Assembly (NCBI RefSeq): GCF_000801105.2
Contig: NC_079512.1
Location: 29,219,848-29,283,847, forward strand
From: Raphanus sativus
Lineage: Eukaryota > Streptophyta > Magnoliopsida > Brassicales > Brassicaceae
Direction of reading: 5' to 3'
Length of the DNA stretch: 64,000 bases
A model generated the notes under the pieces. The model made no database searches. It was not told the origin of the DNA and saw only the letters and a list, made by a program, of their open reading frames with translations. Positions 49,201-61,207 of the stretch are shown here, in pieces; positions within the stretch are counted from its first letter, which is position 1, and each line of letters starts with the position of its first letter. Position numbers and translations under genes: made by a program.

Positions 49201-52200
49201 ATGCATCTGACCGCGAAATCAAAAGGCGTTTGTCTAAACTGAATCGTAAATCATTTGGTTCGGGAAGTGAAACTTCGTCCGAGCTATCTGATAATGACAA
49301 TTACAGCTCAGCCTCAGAAAGCGAATCTGATATCCGTTCAGAAGGTCGATCACAGGACACACGTGTTGAAAAATACTTTACAGCAGACGAATCCTTTGAT
49401 TCTGTGACCGAAGAGCGCGAATGGGGTGCACGTATGACCAAAGCTAGTCTTGTGCCACCAGTCACAAGGAAATATGAACTGATTGAAGAGTACACGATTG
49501 TCGCTGATGAGGAGGAGGTACGACGAAAGATGCGGGTTTCTTTGCCAGAGGACTATGGTGAGAAGCTGAATGCACAACGAAATGGCATTGAAGAGTTAGA
49601 TATGGAGCTTCCTGAAGTCAAGGAGTATAAACCAAGAAAGCTTCTTGGCAACGAGGTTTTAGAGCAAGAGGTTTATGGAATCGATCCTTACACCCATAAC
49701 CTCTTACTTGATTCAATGCCCGGAGAATTGGACTGGTCACTGCAGGATAAACATTCATTTATAGAAGATGTAGTCTTACGTGCCCTGAACAGGAAAGTTA
49801 GGTTTCTCACTGGATCTGGAAACACCCCCATGGTATACCCTTTAAGACCTGTGATTGAAGAGCTCAAAGAGAATTCTCGTGAAGAGTGTGATATACAAAC
49901 AATGAGGATGTGTCAAGGCGTCTTAAAGGCTATAGAAAGTCGTTCTGGTGATACTTATGTATCTTATCGGAAGGTATAGCTCTGTCATTCTTTCGTAGGA
50001 ATCCATCAATTTATTTAGGACTGTTTTTGTTAACATGTTTTGTTGCTATTTTTTTCTGCCTTTGTAGGGCCTCGGTGTTGTGTGCAACAAACAAGGTGGT
50101 TTTGTAGAAGACGATTTTGTTGTTGAATTTCTCGGAGAGGTGGGATTGCAGCTTTGCAGTTTTATGTTTCTTAGTTACTCAGCTGCACAATTTCTGAAAT
50201 TCACTGGGCGTGCTGTTCTTGGATATGAAACATTTTCTGAAAGGGAGCTCTGAACGTATGTTTTGGCTATTGTAGGTTTATCCTGTTTGGAAGTGGTTTG
50301 AAAAGCAAGATGGAATTCGTTCCTTACAGGAAAACAAAACTGATCCTGCACCAGAGTTTTACAATATATATCTTGAGAGACCAAAGGTATGAAGAAAATA
50401 TGATGATTGGGCTTGTATATATTATGTTTGACCATTTTCTTAATTTTTGTGTTGTAATGTTTGCTGGCAGGGTGACGCTGATGGATATGATTTAGTTGTT
50501 GTTGATGCCATGCACAAGGCTAATTATGCGAGTCGAATTTGTCACTCTTGCCGACCTAACTGTGAAGCTAAGTAAGTTAAATTCTGCAATCATCCATTTT
50601 TCTAGAATTTTGTTTAGAGAGCAGAACCAAGTGACCATTGTAACAATTTAGTTTCATACAGGTTGCATGCATAAACTAGCCTGCTTAAGTATGCTCAGAT
50701 CAATACACACGTCTATATATAAAATTCTGTGGACACTGCTCTACTCATAGGGCATTAGGCAATACTCGTTCTTTTATCTACGCGTACATGCTTTTTTTTT
50801 TTTTCAAAAACTGGAGGGGAGAACTCTTGATGCTTGACTGTCTTCCTACCTACTAATAAGTTCAAAACGGTTTACTCATTTTCCCTCTTTGTCAACTGGT
50901 GCTTCCAGGGTTACTGCGGTAGATGGACACTACCAAATTGGCATCTATTCAGTACGTCCTATTGAATATGGCGAGGAGATAACTTTTGATTATAATTCTG
51001 TAACTGAGGTCTGTTCTTCCCTCTCTTCATATCCTGTTCCTACTGTAGGGAAGTATTAATCGTTGAGTTAATCTTTATGTTCCCATTTTACTGTTAAAAG
51101 AATGATATTTATGTCTGCAACAGAGTAAGGAAGAATATGAAGCGTCTGTTTGCTTGTGTGGTAGCCATGTATGCCGAGGCAGCTACTTGAATCTCACTGG
51201 TGAAGGTGCTTTTCAGAAGGTAATTGTGCTATAATATATATAGATATAGATATATGATTGTTAACTGGTATTAAAGATTTGGGAGGGTAATGTTAGAGGT
51301 TCAATGTGTGCTTGTTCGCAAATGAGTAATTAGTTTCTTTGGACCGAAGTTGAAAAAAAGCATTTCTTTTGTCCCTTGATTGCCTAAATAATTTTCTGAA
51401 CCATGTATGTAACAGGTGTTGAAGGAATGGCATGGTCTACTGGATCGACATAGACTGATGCTAGAAGCTTGTATGCTGAATTCAGTTTCAGAAGAAGATT
51501 ATCTTGAGTTGGGAAGAGCTGGACTGGGAAGTTGTTTGCTTGGTGGGCTGCCAGATTGGGTGATTGCGTATTCTGCTCACCTGGTTAGTCTTGAATCATT
51601 TTATGTTAGTTTATAGCAGCCCTATTGATGGGAGTGCAGCTTCTGACAGAAAATTTCTTCTGCATAAAGGTGCGGTTCATCAATTTCGAGAGAACTAAGC
51701 TTCCAGTGGAAATTCTTAAGCATAATATGGAAGAAAAGATAAAATATTTCTCAGACATACACCTTGATGTTGAGAAAAGTGATGCTGAGGTTCAGGTTAG
51801 AATATCATTCTTTTTGACCTTTCTGCGGGTTCTTTCAATAGTTCGTGCCTTTTGTGCTTTCTTACTCTGTGGTGGCTTCTGGATGTAGTAAAAGGGTTTT
51901 TGATTTATTATTTTTCCAACTCTTATATGCTTGTTATATCTGTAACTTTGATGATACAGGCTGAGGGCGTCTACAACCAGAGGCTTCAGAATTTGGCAGT
52001 CACGCTTGACAAGGTGCGTTGCGTTTCAACTTTTTTGTGCAAGTGCTTGTAAAATGTTTTTTCCCAATCGAAGGTTCTCTAATTAGTGTTATAACACAGG
52101 TAAGATATGTTATGAGACGTGTGTTTGGGGATCCAAAGAACGCTCCTCCGCCGCTGGAGAAGCTTACTCCTGAAGAAACAGTCTCCTTTTTATGGAACGG

Positions 52201-53216
52201 GGATGGCTCCTTAGTTGAGGAGCTTCTTCAGTGCCTGTCACCACACGTGGAAGTGGGGATTGTTGATAAACTCAGATCCAAGATTCGTGCCCATGATCCA
52301 TCTGGATCTGCAGACGTCCTCAAGGATCTTCAAAGATCATTACTTTGGTTAGTAACATCAATTATATTACTTATGCATGAAATACTATACTTTAAGGAAA
52401 CCGTACACTTACATCAATGAATATTTTCTTTCCATGAAGGTTGAGAGATGAGATCCGAGATCTACCTTGCACATACAAGTGTCGTAATGATGCTGCAGCT
52501 GATCTGATTCACATATATGCCTATACAAAGTGCCTTTTCAAAGTTCGGGTAAGTTCTTTCGTATAATTTGAGTGAGAAAATAAGGCAAAATCTTGTTGAA
52601 CTTCTTCTGACAGAAGGGTCTTGATATGGTTGGCAGGAATACAAGTCATTTATGTCTTCTCCTGTACACATTAGCCCTTTAGATTTGGGGGCGAAATATG
52701 CGGACAAGTTAGGTGAGGGTATAAAGGAGTACCGGAAAACGTATGGCGAGAACTATTGCCTCGGCCAGCTGATTTACTGGTATGAACAGACGAACACTGA
52801 TCCAGATCTTACGTTGGTGAAAGCAACCAGAGGTTGCCTCTCTTTACCCGAAGTAGCTTCCTTCTACGCAAAGGCTCATAAACCATCGAAGCATCGTGTT
52901 TATGGCCCAAAGACGGTGAAAACAATGGTTTCACAGATGGTAATTTCTTATTACTTAGACCCACTTCTGAAATGCTTTTCATTTGTCGTCATTGTCCATG
53001 ATAATGATCATTTTGAATTTTTATCTTATCTGTGTACAGTCAAAGCAACCTCAAAAACCGTGGGCAAAGGACAAAATATGGATGTTCAAAAGCAGCCTGG
53101 GAGTGCTAGGAAGCCCGATGTTCGATACTGTACTCAACAACTCGTCACTAGATAGAGAACTGGTGCAGTGGCTAAGAAACAGACGGCATGTCTTTCAAGC
53201 GACATGGGATAGTTAG
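43215..53216 (+). CDS. ATXR3: SET-domain histone H3 lysine-4 methyltransferase
   Basis: Nineteen exons close in one frame to 2,394 residues: 43215-45504, 45647-45703, 46075-47208, 47404-47777, 47857-48387, 48483-48583, 48941-49973, 50068-50139, 50276-50386, 50471-50571, 50909-51008, 51124-51219, 51416-51583, 51670-51795, 51960-52013, 52100-52347, 52440-52548, 52637-52939, 53040-53216. ATXR3/SDG2 is the main plant enzyme placing trimethyl marks on H3K4. The N-terminal third is highly charged (RS/ER/RD-rich). A GYF-like domain lies near residues 618-668 (GKWFYLDYYGTEHGPAKL) and a second near 1010-1060 (GDWFYMDGAGQEQGPLPF). An F-box-like helix pair and LRR-like segment sit near 1180-1320. The SET domain begins near 1840, with RICHSCRPNC, SVRPIEYGEEITFDYN and a Cys-rich post-SET part (CLCGSHVCRG). 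It matches At4g15180 as I recall it. All exons are intact, so it is expected to be functional. Confidence 0.93.
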
Positions 53217-53474
53217 GTAACAAAAGGAAACCTCTATTATTCAGAAGCTCTCCTTTTTTAGGAAAGCGAGGGGGAGGCAACACAGTTACTATAGATAGAC
53301 TTGCAAGGAGTCTCTCAAGCTTTCCCCTCAACTTTATGTATAGACTTTACCATGTGTTTTTTAGTATTTAACAATAACTTTGGGTTAGGACACCATTAGT
53401 ATTCTTATTAGATTAGGCTCACATAATTTTCACAGAGGAGAATCATCTGACTAGGTTGTATCTCTTCCTTTAGT

Positions 53475-53480
53475 AATAAA
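53475..53480 (+). promoter_or_regulatory. Polyadenylation signal of ATXR3
   Basis: AATAAA, 259 bases after the ATXR3 stop and 49 bases before the left LTR, is a plausible near-upstream polyadenylation element. Confidence 0.45.
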
Positions 53481-53528
53481 AGCTCTCTGTTCTTGTTCCT
53501 ACCATCTATCTATTTTTATAAAGCTTGG

Positions 53529-53909
53529 TGTGACAGGTTCACACCAAACCGGTTTATCTATCCAATTTTATTATTTCCGGTTCATGTTATTTCAATTCAG
53601 TAAACCATAAGGGTTTGTCCTTATTACTTTATCCTTATCTTGCCAGCTAATGAGTCATGAGACCGTTCAGCAAACGGCTTTATGTACTGCGTGACCTGCT
53701 TTTGCAGAGTTTTATCAAAAAAAACCATTTTGTCTTCTTATCAACATCTCTCTCTCTTACGATCTTTGAGCAAGCTCTTTGTCATTTGAATACTTGTTCT
53801 TAGAGGTGATCTCTCTTCCTTAGATCATTTCCTAGACTAGATTCTCCCATTCTTAAGCTTTCGGTAAGCTCTAGTTTGGTTTATCCTCTGTTCTAACTTC
53901 ACTGTTACA
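53529..53909 (+). repeat. Left LTR
   Basis: 381 bp, starting TGTGACAGGTTCACACC and ending CACTGTTACA. No difference from the right copy was seen by eye. The 5' TG and 3' CA ends are as expected. Confidence 0.93.
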
Positions 53910-53945
53910 TTGGTATCTGATTCAACTTTCCTCAGACCTCCAACG

Positions 53946-55682
53946 ATGGTTGAAACAAGACTCCAAGAACGCTCTCTGTTACATTGGTGTTCTGTAGCGG
54001 TTGTTCATGCCGTACAGTCGTGGAGTGCTTATTTAGCCCATAAACCCTTCATCATCAAAACCGACCAAAAGAGCCTAAAGTTTCTGATGGATCAGAAGAT
54101 CACCACACCTTTCCAACACATGTGGTTATCTAAGCTCATGGGTTATACCTTTGAGATTCAGTACAAGCAGGGCAAAGAAAACGTGGTCGCAGACGCACTA
54201 TCACGCGTTTCTGGCTCTCAACTACTCAACATCACCCTATCGCAGCAACATCATGGCTTCCTTGATTCAATCAAGCACTTATGGGAAACTGATCCGAACC
54301 TCAGGAAGATCATATCTGAGCTACGTGATAGTAAATCATCCCACCCTCTGTTTACTTTTGCTAATGATGAGCTACGCAGAAGAGGAAAATTAGTCGTAGG
54401 CAACAACGAAGCGGTTAAGCTTCACATCCTTCGTTGGCTCCATGACTCCGCTGTGGGAGGACACTCCGGTAGAGATGCTACTCTGCAACGGGTTAAATCT
54501 CTGTTCTATTGGCCTCGTATGAATGTGGAGGTACAAGCATACGTGCGTAACTGCTCAGTCTGTCAGAGAAACAAGAACGATCTCGCTGCTAAACCTGGCT
54601 TGTTGCACCCATTACCAGTACCTAATGGCGTTTGGGAATCTATTGGAATGGACTTCATAGAAGGCCTACCTCCTTCTAGCGGCAAGCACTGCATACTAGT
54701 GGTGGTTGATAGACTCAGCAAGAATGCACACTTCGTTGCTCTATCACACCCCTACACTGCTATCGAAGTGGCTCAAGCTTTTCTTGATAATATCTTCAAG
54801 CTCCACGGCTTACCGCGCGATATCGTCAGTGACAGGGACCCAACATTCCTGAGCGAAGTGTGGCGCGAATTGTTCAGGGTACAAGGAGTTGATCTGAAGC
54901 ACTCAACAGCCTATCACCCTCAGACAGATGGCCAAACTGAAGCTACAAACAAGACACTTGAAACCTATCTTCGCTGCATGACTGCAGACGCACCTCACTC
55001 CTGGAGTAAATGGTTGCCTCTAGCTGAATGGTGGTATAACACCACATACCATTCCGCCATCAAGTGCTCGCCTTACGAAGTGATTTACAGTCAACCTCCT
55101 CCAACTCATCTGCCCTATCTCCCCGGCGAGAGCTCTTCAGCAGTGGTTGATCGCAGTTTACAGAAAAGAGAGGAGGTGATTAACATGCTGAAGTTTCACT
55201 TGCTTCGTGCCCAAAACAGAATGAAGCAGTCAGCTGATTCCCGTCGATCACACAGAGAGTTCAAAGTGGGTGATCATGTCTACTTGAAGCTGCAACCATA
55301 CCGCCAGAACACGCTGAAAAACAGGAACATTCCTCACAAACTCTCACCTCGGTTCTATGGTCCTTTCCGTGTGTTAGAGAAGGTTGGTCCTGTCGCCTAC
55401 AAGCTTGCGTTACCCTCAGTTGCGTCTATACATGACACTTTTCATGTTAGTCAGCTTAAACTGTGCCCAAACCCGCCAACTGGAACCCCATCCCTTCCTC
55501 AATACTGTCTGGATGTTGGCACCTCAAAGGAACCGGAGTGTATCTTGGAGAAAAAGATGGTGAAGCATCGCAATGCTGCAGTCACAAAGGTCCTCGTGCA
55601 ATGGAAGGGTTACCCACCTGACCATGCAACCTGGGAGTTCTATCAGGATTTCATCGCTCGACACCCTGGCTTTGATCCTTGA
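53946..55682 (+). pseudogene. Truncated Gypsy polyprotein: RNase H part, integrase, chromodomain
   Basis: An open frame of 578 residues starts at the gag-like ATG (MVETRLQER) and runs without interruption into the RNase H part (AVVHAVQSWSAY, then TDQKSLKFLM). A zinc-binding H-H-C-C integrase N-terminus follows (HSGRDATLQRVKSLFYWPRM, then CSVCQRN). The integrase core comes next, with D in MDFIEGL and the D-35-E pair from SDRDP to DGQTE. The end is a chromodomain (VLVQWKGYPPDHATWEF), which targets such elements to marked chromatin. Gag, protease and reverse transcriptase are missing, so it cannot copy itself. The frame across the deletion is open, so a fused protein could in principle be made. 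Confidence 0.9.
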
Positions 55683-55711
55683 GGACAAGGAACTTCTCAA
55701 ACGGGGAGTAG

Positions 55712-56092
55712 TGTGACAGGTTCACACCAAACCGGTTTATCTATCCAATTTTATTATTTCCGGTTCATGTTATTTCAATTCAGTAAACCATAAGGGTTTG
55801 TCCTTATTACTTTATCCTTATCTTGCCAGCTAATGAGTCATGAGACCGTTCAGCAAACGGCTTTATGTACTGCGTGACCTGCTTTTGCAGAGTTTTATCA
55901 AAAAAAACCATTTTGTCTTCTTATCAACATCTCTCTCTCTTACGATCTTTGAGCAAGCTCTTTGTCATTTGAATACTTGTTCTTAGAGGTGATCTCTCTT
56001 CCTTAGATCATTTCCTAGACTAGATTCTCCCATTCTTAAGCTTTCGGTAAGCTCTAGTTTGGTTTATCCTCTGTTCTAACTTCACTGTTACA
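55712..56092 (+). repeat. Right LTR
   Basis: Same 381 bases as the left copy by eye. It is preceded by the purine-rich tract and followed directly by the CTTGG target duplication. Confidence 0.93.
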
Positions 56093-56217
56093 CTTGGCGC
56101 AAAAAAAAAAAACAGGATTATACATAAATACAAATTGTAAGTTACTTTTTTTTTGTCTTTTACTGGAAACTGAAATGATACAACAACAAAAAAAAACTAA
56201 CAAGTGCTTATTCCATC

Positions 56218-59205
56218 TTAGTCACTGTCTGAATCATCCGAGCTGTCAGCTCTCCGCTCAGCAATGGCCGGAAACAAATGCTGTCGAATGTTATCCGGTT
56301 GATTACTTTCCGGATTCATTTCTGCTTCCTTCTTACCCGAATGACTCTTAGCGGAGGAAGTCATCATCGTGGTTTCTTTAACTTCTCTGCAAACTTTCTC
56401 CAACATTATCAAGAAATCACGCACTATAGCAAACAATCTCAACCCTTCGTTCTTAGCAGATTTGCCATGGAAATAGTCAGCACAGCTTTTCACCAACACC
56501 ATGATCCTCCCTTCTTCTTCCTTCAACCACTTTATATCACCATCCGCACGTTCTATGAACCCAGCTAAAGCCTTCTCGAAGTCGCTCTCTTCGTCCATCG
56601 TTTTCAGAAACTCCCTCGCGTTCGTCAAGGAGCCGCTCAGGTTGGTCAGCGTTGAAGCTAATCCATCAGCGTCTATGACGGCTGCTCTCTTCACATCTTC
56701 AAGCTCTGTTGTTAGTCCCGAAACCACTTGGAGTCCCGTGCTTCTGTAACGTTCCACAGATTGCGGACTTGTGTCTGTGTTGGTATCGTCTGTCTTAACG
56801 CTGGAGAAGCTTTTGCTTGATCTCTGGAGGCGAAGAGCACGGACTCCTTCAGAACGAATGATCTCAAGGACAACAAAGTGTAAGAGAGTGGTTTTGCCAT
56901 CGGTTCCTTTGACGTCAGAGAGTTTCAAAAGCGTGTCGAGTTTGAAAGCTTGCGCGTCACCACGGAAAGTACCCACATTCATTCGGTTTCCTGTCTTGAG
57001 AACTGCTTCTAGTAGTTTTAGGAACAGTCTGCTGTTTTTAAGTTTCTTGCAAGCCACCTGTGACCAAAAGACTCAAAACACTAAGAGATTTGTATCCAAG
57101 AAGGTTCAGAGAACGAAGCTAATATTACGTTTTGTGGTTTCGAATATGGGTATTGGTGTCACAGTGTGGACTTACCTCGAGAGTTGCGAGTGATTCTTTG
57201 ATGCCAGAGACTTCTTCTTGAAGCGAGATCATGAAGATAAGCGACTCTATACGTTTAAACGCAAAAGGTATGTCAACAAGAATCTTCAAGAATCTCTCTG
57301 CGGGACCGAGCAGGTGAAGATCTCCCGAGTATAGTCTAAGTTTGAGTTCTTCCTCTGAAGTTGGAGCCATCTTCAACAATGTTGTTAAGAGCTCCACAGG
57401 GAGCTCGTTACCTTCTTTGATGGCATCAACGACTTCTTCTATTGTCACATTCAAAGCTCGGAGAAGAATAGATAAGTTTTGTGCTTTCCTTGGGTCAATT
57501 ATCTGTATATATTGGACAGGAGAGTCTCTAGATGATTCTCCTCTTTGGCCATTCTTGTTTTTGTTTCCATCATTGTAACCGAACAGAGACTCCATCGCCT
57601 CTTCGTTGAACCTACAAAGCAGAATCTGAGTTAGGCAACGTTCTGAATACAAAGGTTTTAGTTTAGTTCTTAACTGGAATGAACCGGCGCTGATCTCATG
57701 CCAAACCATTTTCTGATCAGGGTTAGCCATTTTGTCCCAGAAGAACGGTTTTAGCTTTGTTTTTGGAGCTCCGGTCTCTGAATCAACGTCAGAACCATCT
57801 CCAGAGGAGCTACGTCCTTGACGTTTTGGTGGTGCAGGTGGAGGACGGACAAGCTTGGGAGGAGCAGGAGGAGGAGGTTTAGATTTAGGAGGAGGAGGTG
57901 GGGGAGCATGTGGAGGTGGTGGAGCCACCGCAGGAGCCGGACGAGGAGGAAGAGGAGCTGCTGATGATCTTCCAGGAGGAAGAGGAAGTCCAGAGGATGA
58001 GGAAGCTTCAGCAGGTGAGAAGTCATGATGGTTTCTCTTTAGAGATACTCTAGAAAGAAACGATCTCTTCTTAGAAGTAGCTGTGAAAAATCTCCTACTA
58101 CTTGTGGCTGCAACCTTTGGAGAGTTCTCATTAGATCCTACAAAGAAAAAAAAGCAAAACAAGATTTAGTCATTAGTTCTTGAAAGATAAAAACATGAAA
58201 CCGTTTTGATTTATTTAAAATAAAAATATCATTACCAGCTGATAATTCAGATAAATGTAGAAGTGGTCCTTCATCTCTTGGTCCATTTCTAGGACCAACC
58301 GCGTTCTTGCGGTTGCTGCGTCTAAAGCAACACAAGAAGAGCAATGCAACTAGAAAAAACGTTAGCACAGCGGTTGAAGCAACCGCGATGATAAGATCCA
58401 TCAAGATATTATTTTTCTTCTCCGGTGGTGGAGGAGGAGGAGGAGGACCTGGAACACTTTGACTAGGAGCAACAATATTCTTTGCTCTCTTCTTAGTGGT
58501 ACCGGAGTTTGGTTCATCCGGGGCCTCAGCTGGCGAATATGAAGGAGGCTGAGAGGGAGAGCTTGAAGGTGCAACAAGGTCATAACTCTGAGGGGTTGGA
58601 GCAGGACCTGGCGCGAAACGGGGTGAAGGACCTGGAGCGAAACTTGGTGCAGGACTAAGTGCAAAGTTTGGAGCAGATACTCTAAACTTCTTTCTCTTTT
58701 TCTTTCTCTTTCTCTTTCCTTTTTTCTTACCGATCAGCTTCCGTGTAGGATAGCTTGTAGTAGAATCAAGGAGAGGTTCAAACCAGTCGCTGAACCAACC
58801 GGTTAAGACGGATAGTTTCTGGTACGTATCATTAGCTGCTGCTGCTACACGAGGAGGGATATAGAGAAGGCAATCTTTGTTCTTATCTTTCAGTTCTTTT
58901 CTACAATGAATCCATGTTTGTTCTGCCTATCATAAAAATAACACGTTCGTCAATAACAAACTTGTTGTCGGAATAACAAACATGTCGGAATATGCAAAAA
59001 ATAAAAATAAATGAAGATTGCCATGCTTCATAGGTTCTTGATTTGTTTGGAACATGAGAAAACGAAACAAGGAGGATTAACTTACAACATCATCACCACC
59101 GTGAGCCTCGCCGCGGTTGGCGCCGCGTCGAGAAATAATCTCCTCGGAAACGCAAACAAGAAAGACGAGAGAGATGGCAAGAAAAGCTGTTCTCAATCTC
59201 CCCAT
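56218..59205 (-). CDS. FH3: Type I formin (actin nucleator)
   Basis: Five exons on the minus strand (59205-59086, 58926-58236, 58137-57675, 57611-57176, 57057-56218) give 849 residues. A signal peptide (RTAFLAISLVFLVCVS) opens the protein. An extracellular part follows, with a very basic run near residues 107-121 and extensin/AGP-like SPAPSFAPGPSPRFAPG repeats. The membrane helix is at about 218-241 (LIIAVASTAVLTFFLVALL). A Pro-rich FH1 domain (PPPPHAPPPPPPKSKPP, near 340-370) binds profilin, and an FH2 domain (from LKPFFWDKM to about residue 800) nucleates and caps actin filaments. The C-terminus is acidic (DSSDDSDSD). It matches Arabidopsis FH3 (At4g15200), studied in pollen tubes, which is somewhat shorter. 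The 63-base intron 57612-57674 has no in-frame stop. Confidence 0.92.
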
Positions 59206-59915
59206 TAACCTCCGTTTCTCATCTCACGGAAGCACCCAATATCGCAACGACGTCTAAATTTGCGGAGGTCGATCTCTTTGCCTTACTTCCTCGGAAGCAA
59301 ACCGCCATGCAGAAAAGCTCCGACCAACGTGTGAACGCTTTTTTACAGCGCCTAACAATCGCAACCACAAACAAAAAATTTAAAAAACGAAAAGAGAAGC
59401 TCAGTTTCAGGAACTTTTTTATTTTTTTTTCTTTGAGGGGGAAGTTGTTTTTTACGTTGTGACTTGTGAGACTAACAGAAACGAAGATTATGTTCTGTTT
59501 TTATTTTTGTTAATTTGGTTAGCTCTCTTAAACTGTTCTGATGAAATAACACGCTTTTAATAACATTTTTGGATTGTTTTTCTGTATATTATGACAAATT
59601 AAAATCGTAAGATTTGATCAAAATTATATGTTAAACATTAACTTATCGAATTAAAACGGTCTTATTCTTTTTGGACTGAAAAAGGTATTATCCTTGCTAA
59701 GTACTAATTACAATATATTTTAAGTCTTTTGTTGTTCACATGGATGCAAAGTTACTGGCATGGTTTTCAGAGACCGGATGAAAGTTTGTGTTTTTACGCT
59801 GATGACAAAAAAAAAAAAATTCCTAAAAGGTGTTTTGTATTATGACTCAACATTGTTGCATCTAAGTGTGTCCAAAGTCCTAACTTTAACTTCAGTTTGT
59901 GGGAAAGTAAATCTG
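59206..59915. other. Promoter side of FH3, including copy A of a local duplication
   Basis: The first 250 bases are the likely leader and promoter of FH3. From about 59553 onward the sequence resembles 61829-62127 (see the repeat entries). No genes are recognisable. Confidence 0.45.
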
Positions 59916-59934
59916 ACTCTTTTTACTTAAAGTT
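59553..59934. repeat. Local direct duplication, copy A
   Basis: It shares with 61829-62127 the ordered segments TTAATAA, GTAAGATTTGATC, TCTTATTCTTT and GTGTTTTGTATTA. The order continues with CTCAACATTGTTGCATCTA and GTGGGAAAGTAAATCTGACT. The copies are diverged and differ by indels, so the duplication is old. Confidence 0.7.
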
Positions 59935-60361
59935 TTTTTTTTCCCAAATTGAAATATTATAAATCAGGCCAAAGCCCAAAACATACATAAGCTGAAAGTC
60001 CACACAACCAGGTCCATAGACAAAATAAAAAACAAACAAAGGTCAGGCCCAGGCCCAATGGAAAAAGATCCACCGATACACGGGATCAGATCTCTCCACG
60101 AACCTCAAAACCGCCTTGACTCGCCACCGGCAAGAACACTACCGCCGGGAAGACTAACCGTTGCAAAGATAGTGTCTCACCAGACACACCACACGCCTGC
60201 ATCTGCGCCTCCTACCAGAACATCACTGAAGCTTCTTCTCTCATGGGAGAGCATCGGTCGAAAAGTGAATTGACAGCTCATCCCTCATCCTTGACCCCCC
60301 GAAGCTCTTCTCACTACCGCCGGCGAACGACCACATCGATTCACTCTTTTTACTTAAAGTT
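59916..60361 (-). mobile_element. Short non-LTR retroelement with 19-bp target duplication
   Basis: The insertion 59935-60342 (408 bp) is flanked by perfect 19-base repeats ACTCTTTTTACTTAAAGTT at 59916-59934 and 60343-60361. A T-run at the left end (up to 59942) is a poly(A) tail seen from the other strand, so the element points left. Long target duplications plus a poly(A) tail indicate LINE-driven insertion. It could be a SINE or a 5'-truncated LINE. The interior is GC-richer and holds a 71-codon open frame on the plus strand without known similarity. The related copy at about 62110 lacks the insertion. Confidence 0.85.
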
Positions 60362-61207
60362 ATATTCATCCCTAATATATAAATTCAATATTTGCATAAC
60401 TAGTTAAATGAGTTTTGTATAATTATTAATTTTTTATTTTACTAATTATTTTTAATAGATAAGTAAAATAAAAACATTACTTTTAATAGCATGATATTTA
60501 GAAGCTAGAGTTATAAAATATCTTTATGTTTTAATAAATCCAATTTCAAATTATATAGAATAAAAATGTATAAAATATATTCTTTTAGTATAAACCAAAT
60601 AAGCCGAAAACCAAAAGTATAGAAACTGAGTCAAATTAAATTAAAATAGATATGTTTTTAATGTAATTCAGACAATTCAAAATACCGAGAAACTTGAATT
60701 AAACACCCATGGTTTATCCTGGGTATTCGGGGTCCCAATCATGTTTTTTTTTGTTTATCAAAATCAGGTACATTCAGATTATTTGAAAGTTCGGTTCGGG
60801 ATCGGTTCGGGTTCTATCGGGTTCGGGTCGGGATTAGTAAATTTTCAAAAAACCGGTACAATCCAATGTATTTTCAGATTCAGGTTTCAATCGGTTTTTC
60901 AGTTTAAAAATATCTGATTTGTACCTAGTTTGTAACCAAAACATAAGTAAAATTGATTTGTTTTGATTTTAAATACCTAAGTAATTTGTACATTTTTTTA
61001 ATCAAAACATAAGTAAAATCGATTTAAAAATAAGAAAGAAACATCAATCATGATCATTCAAAATCAAACGAAAGAGAAACATATTTATTAATTAAAAAAA
61101 ACAAATAAATGAAATCATAAAACGAAAACCACGACCTCATGAAATGAGAAATATTGTTTAATGAAAAAAAATATATAAATCTAAATATTTCAAATATTGT
61201 GATGAGA
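60362..61207. other. Intergenic DNA with GGTTCGGG repeats
   Basis: AT-rich sequence without genes. At about 60792-60832 GGTTCGGG/GGGTTCGGGTCGG motifs repeat several times, a composition common in dispersed crucifer repeats. I could not assign an element. Confidence 0.4.

Larger units (their letters stand above)
53524..56097 (+). mobile_element. Internally deleted Ty3/Gypsy chromovirus-type LTR retrotransposon
   Basis: Two 381-bp direct repeats (53529-53909 and 55712-56092) start TGTGACAGG and end TGTTACA. They are flanked by the 5-bp target duplication CTTGG at 53524-53528 and 56093-56097. I compared the two repeats by eye and found no difference. A primer-binding-like TTGGTATCTGA follows the left repeat, and a purine run (ACGGGGAGTAG) precedes the right one. 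The interior is only 1,802 bp: the start of the gag frame is joined to the middle of RNase H, so most of gag, protease and reverse transcriptase are missing. Identical LTRs and a perfect target duplication point to a very recent insertion. It lies between the convergent ATXR3 and FH3 genes, 125 bases beyond the FH3 stop. Confidence 0.93.
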
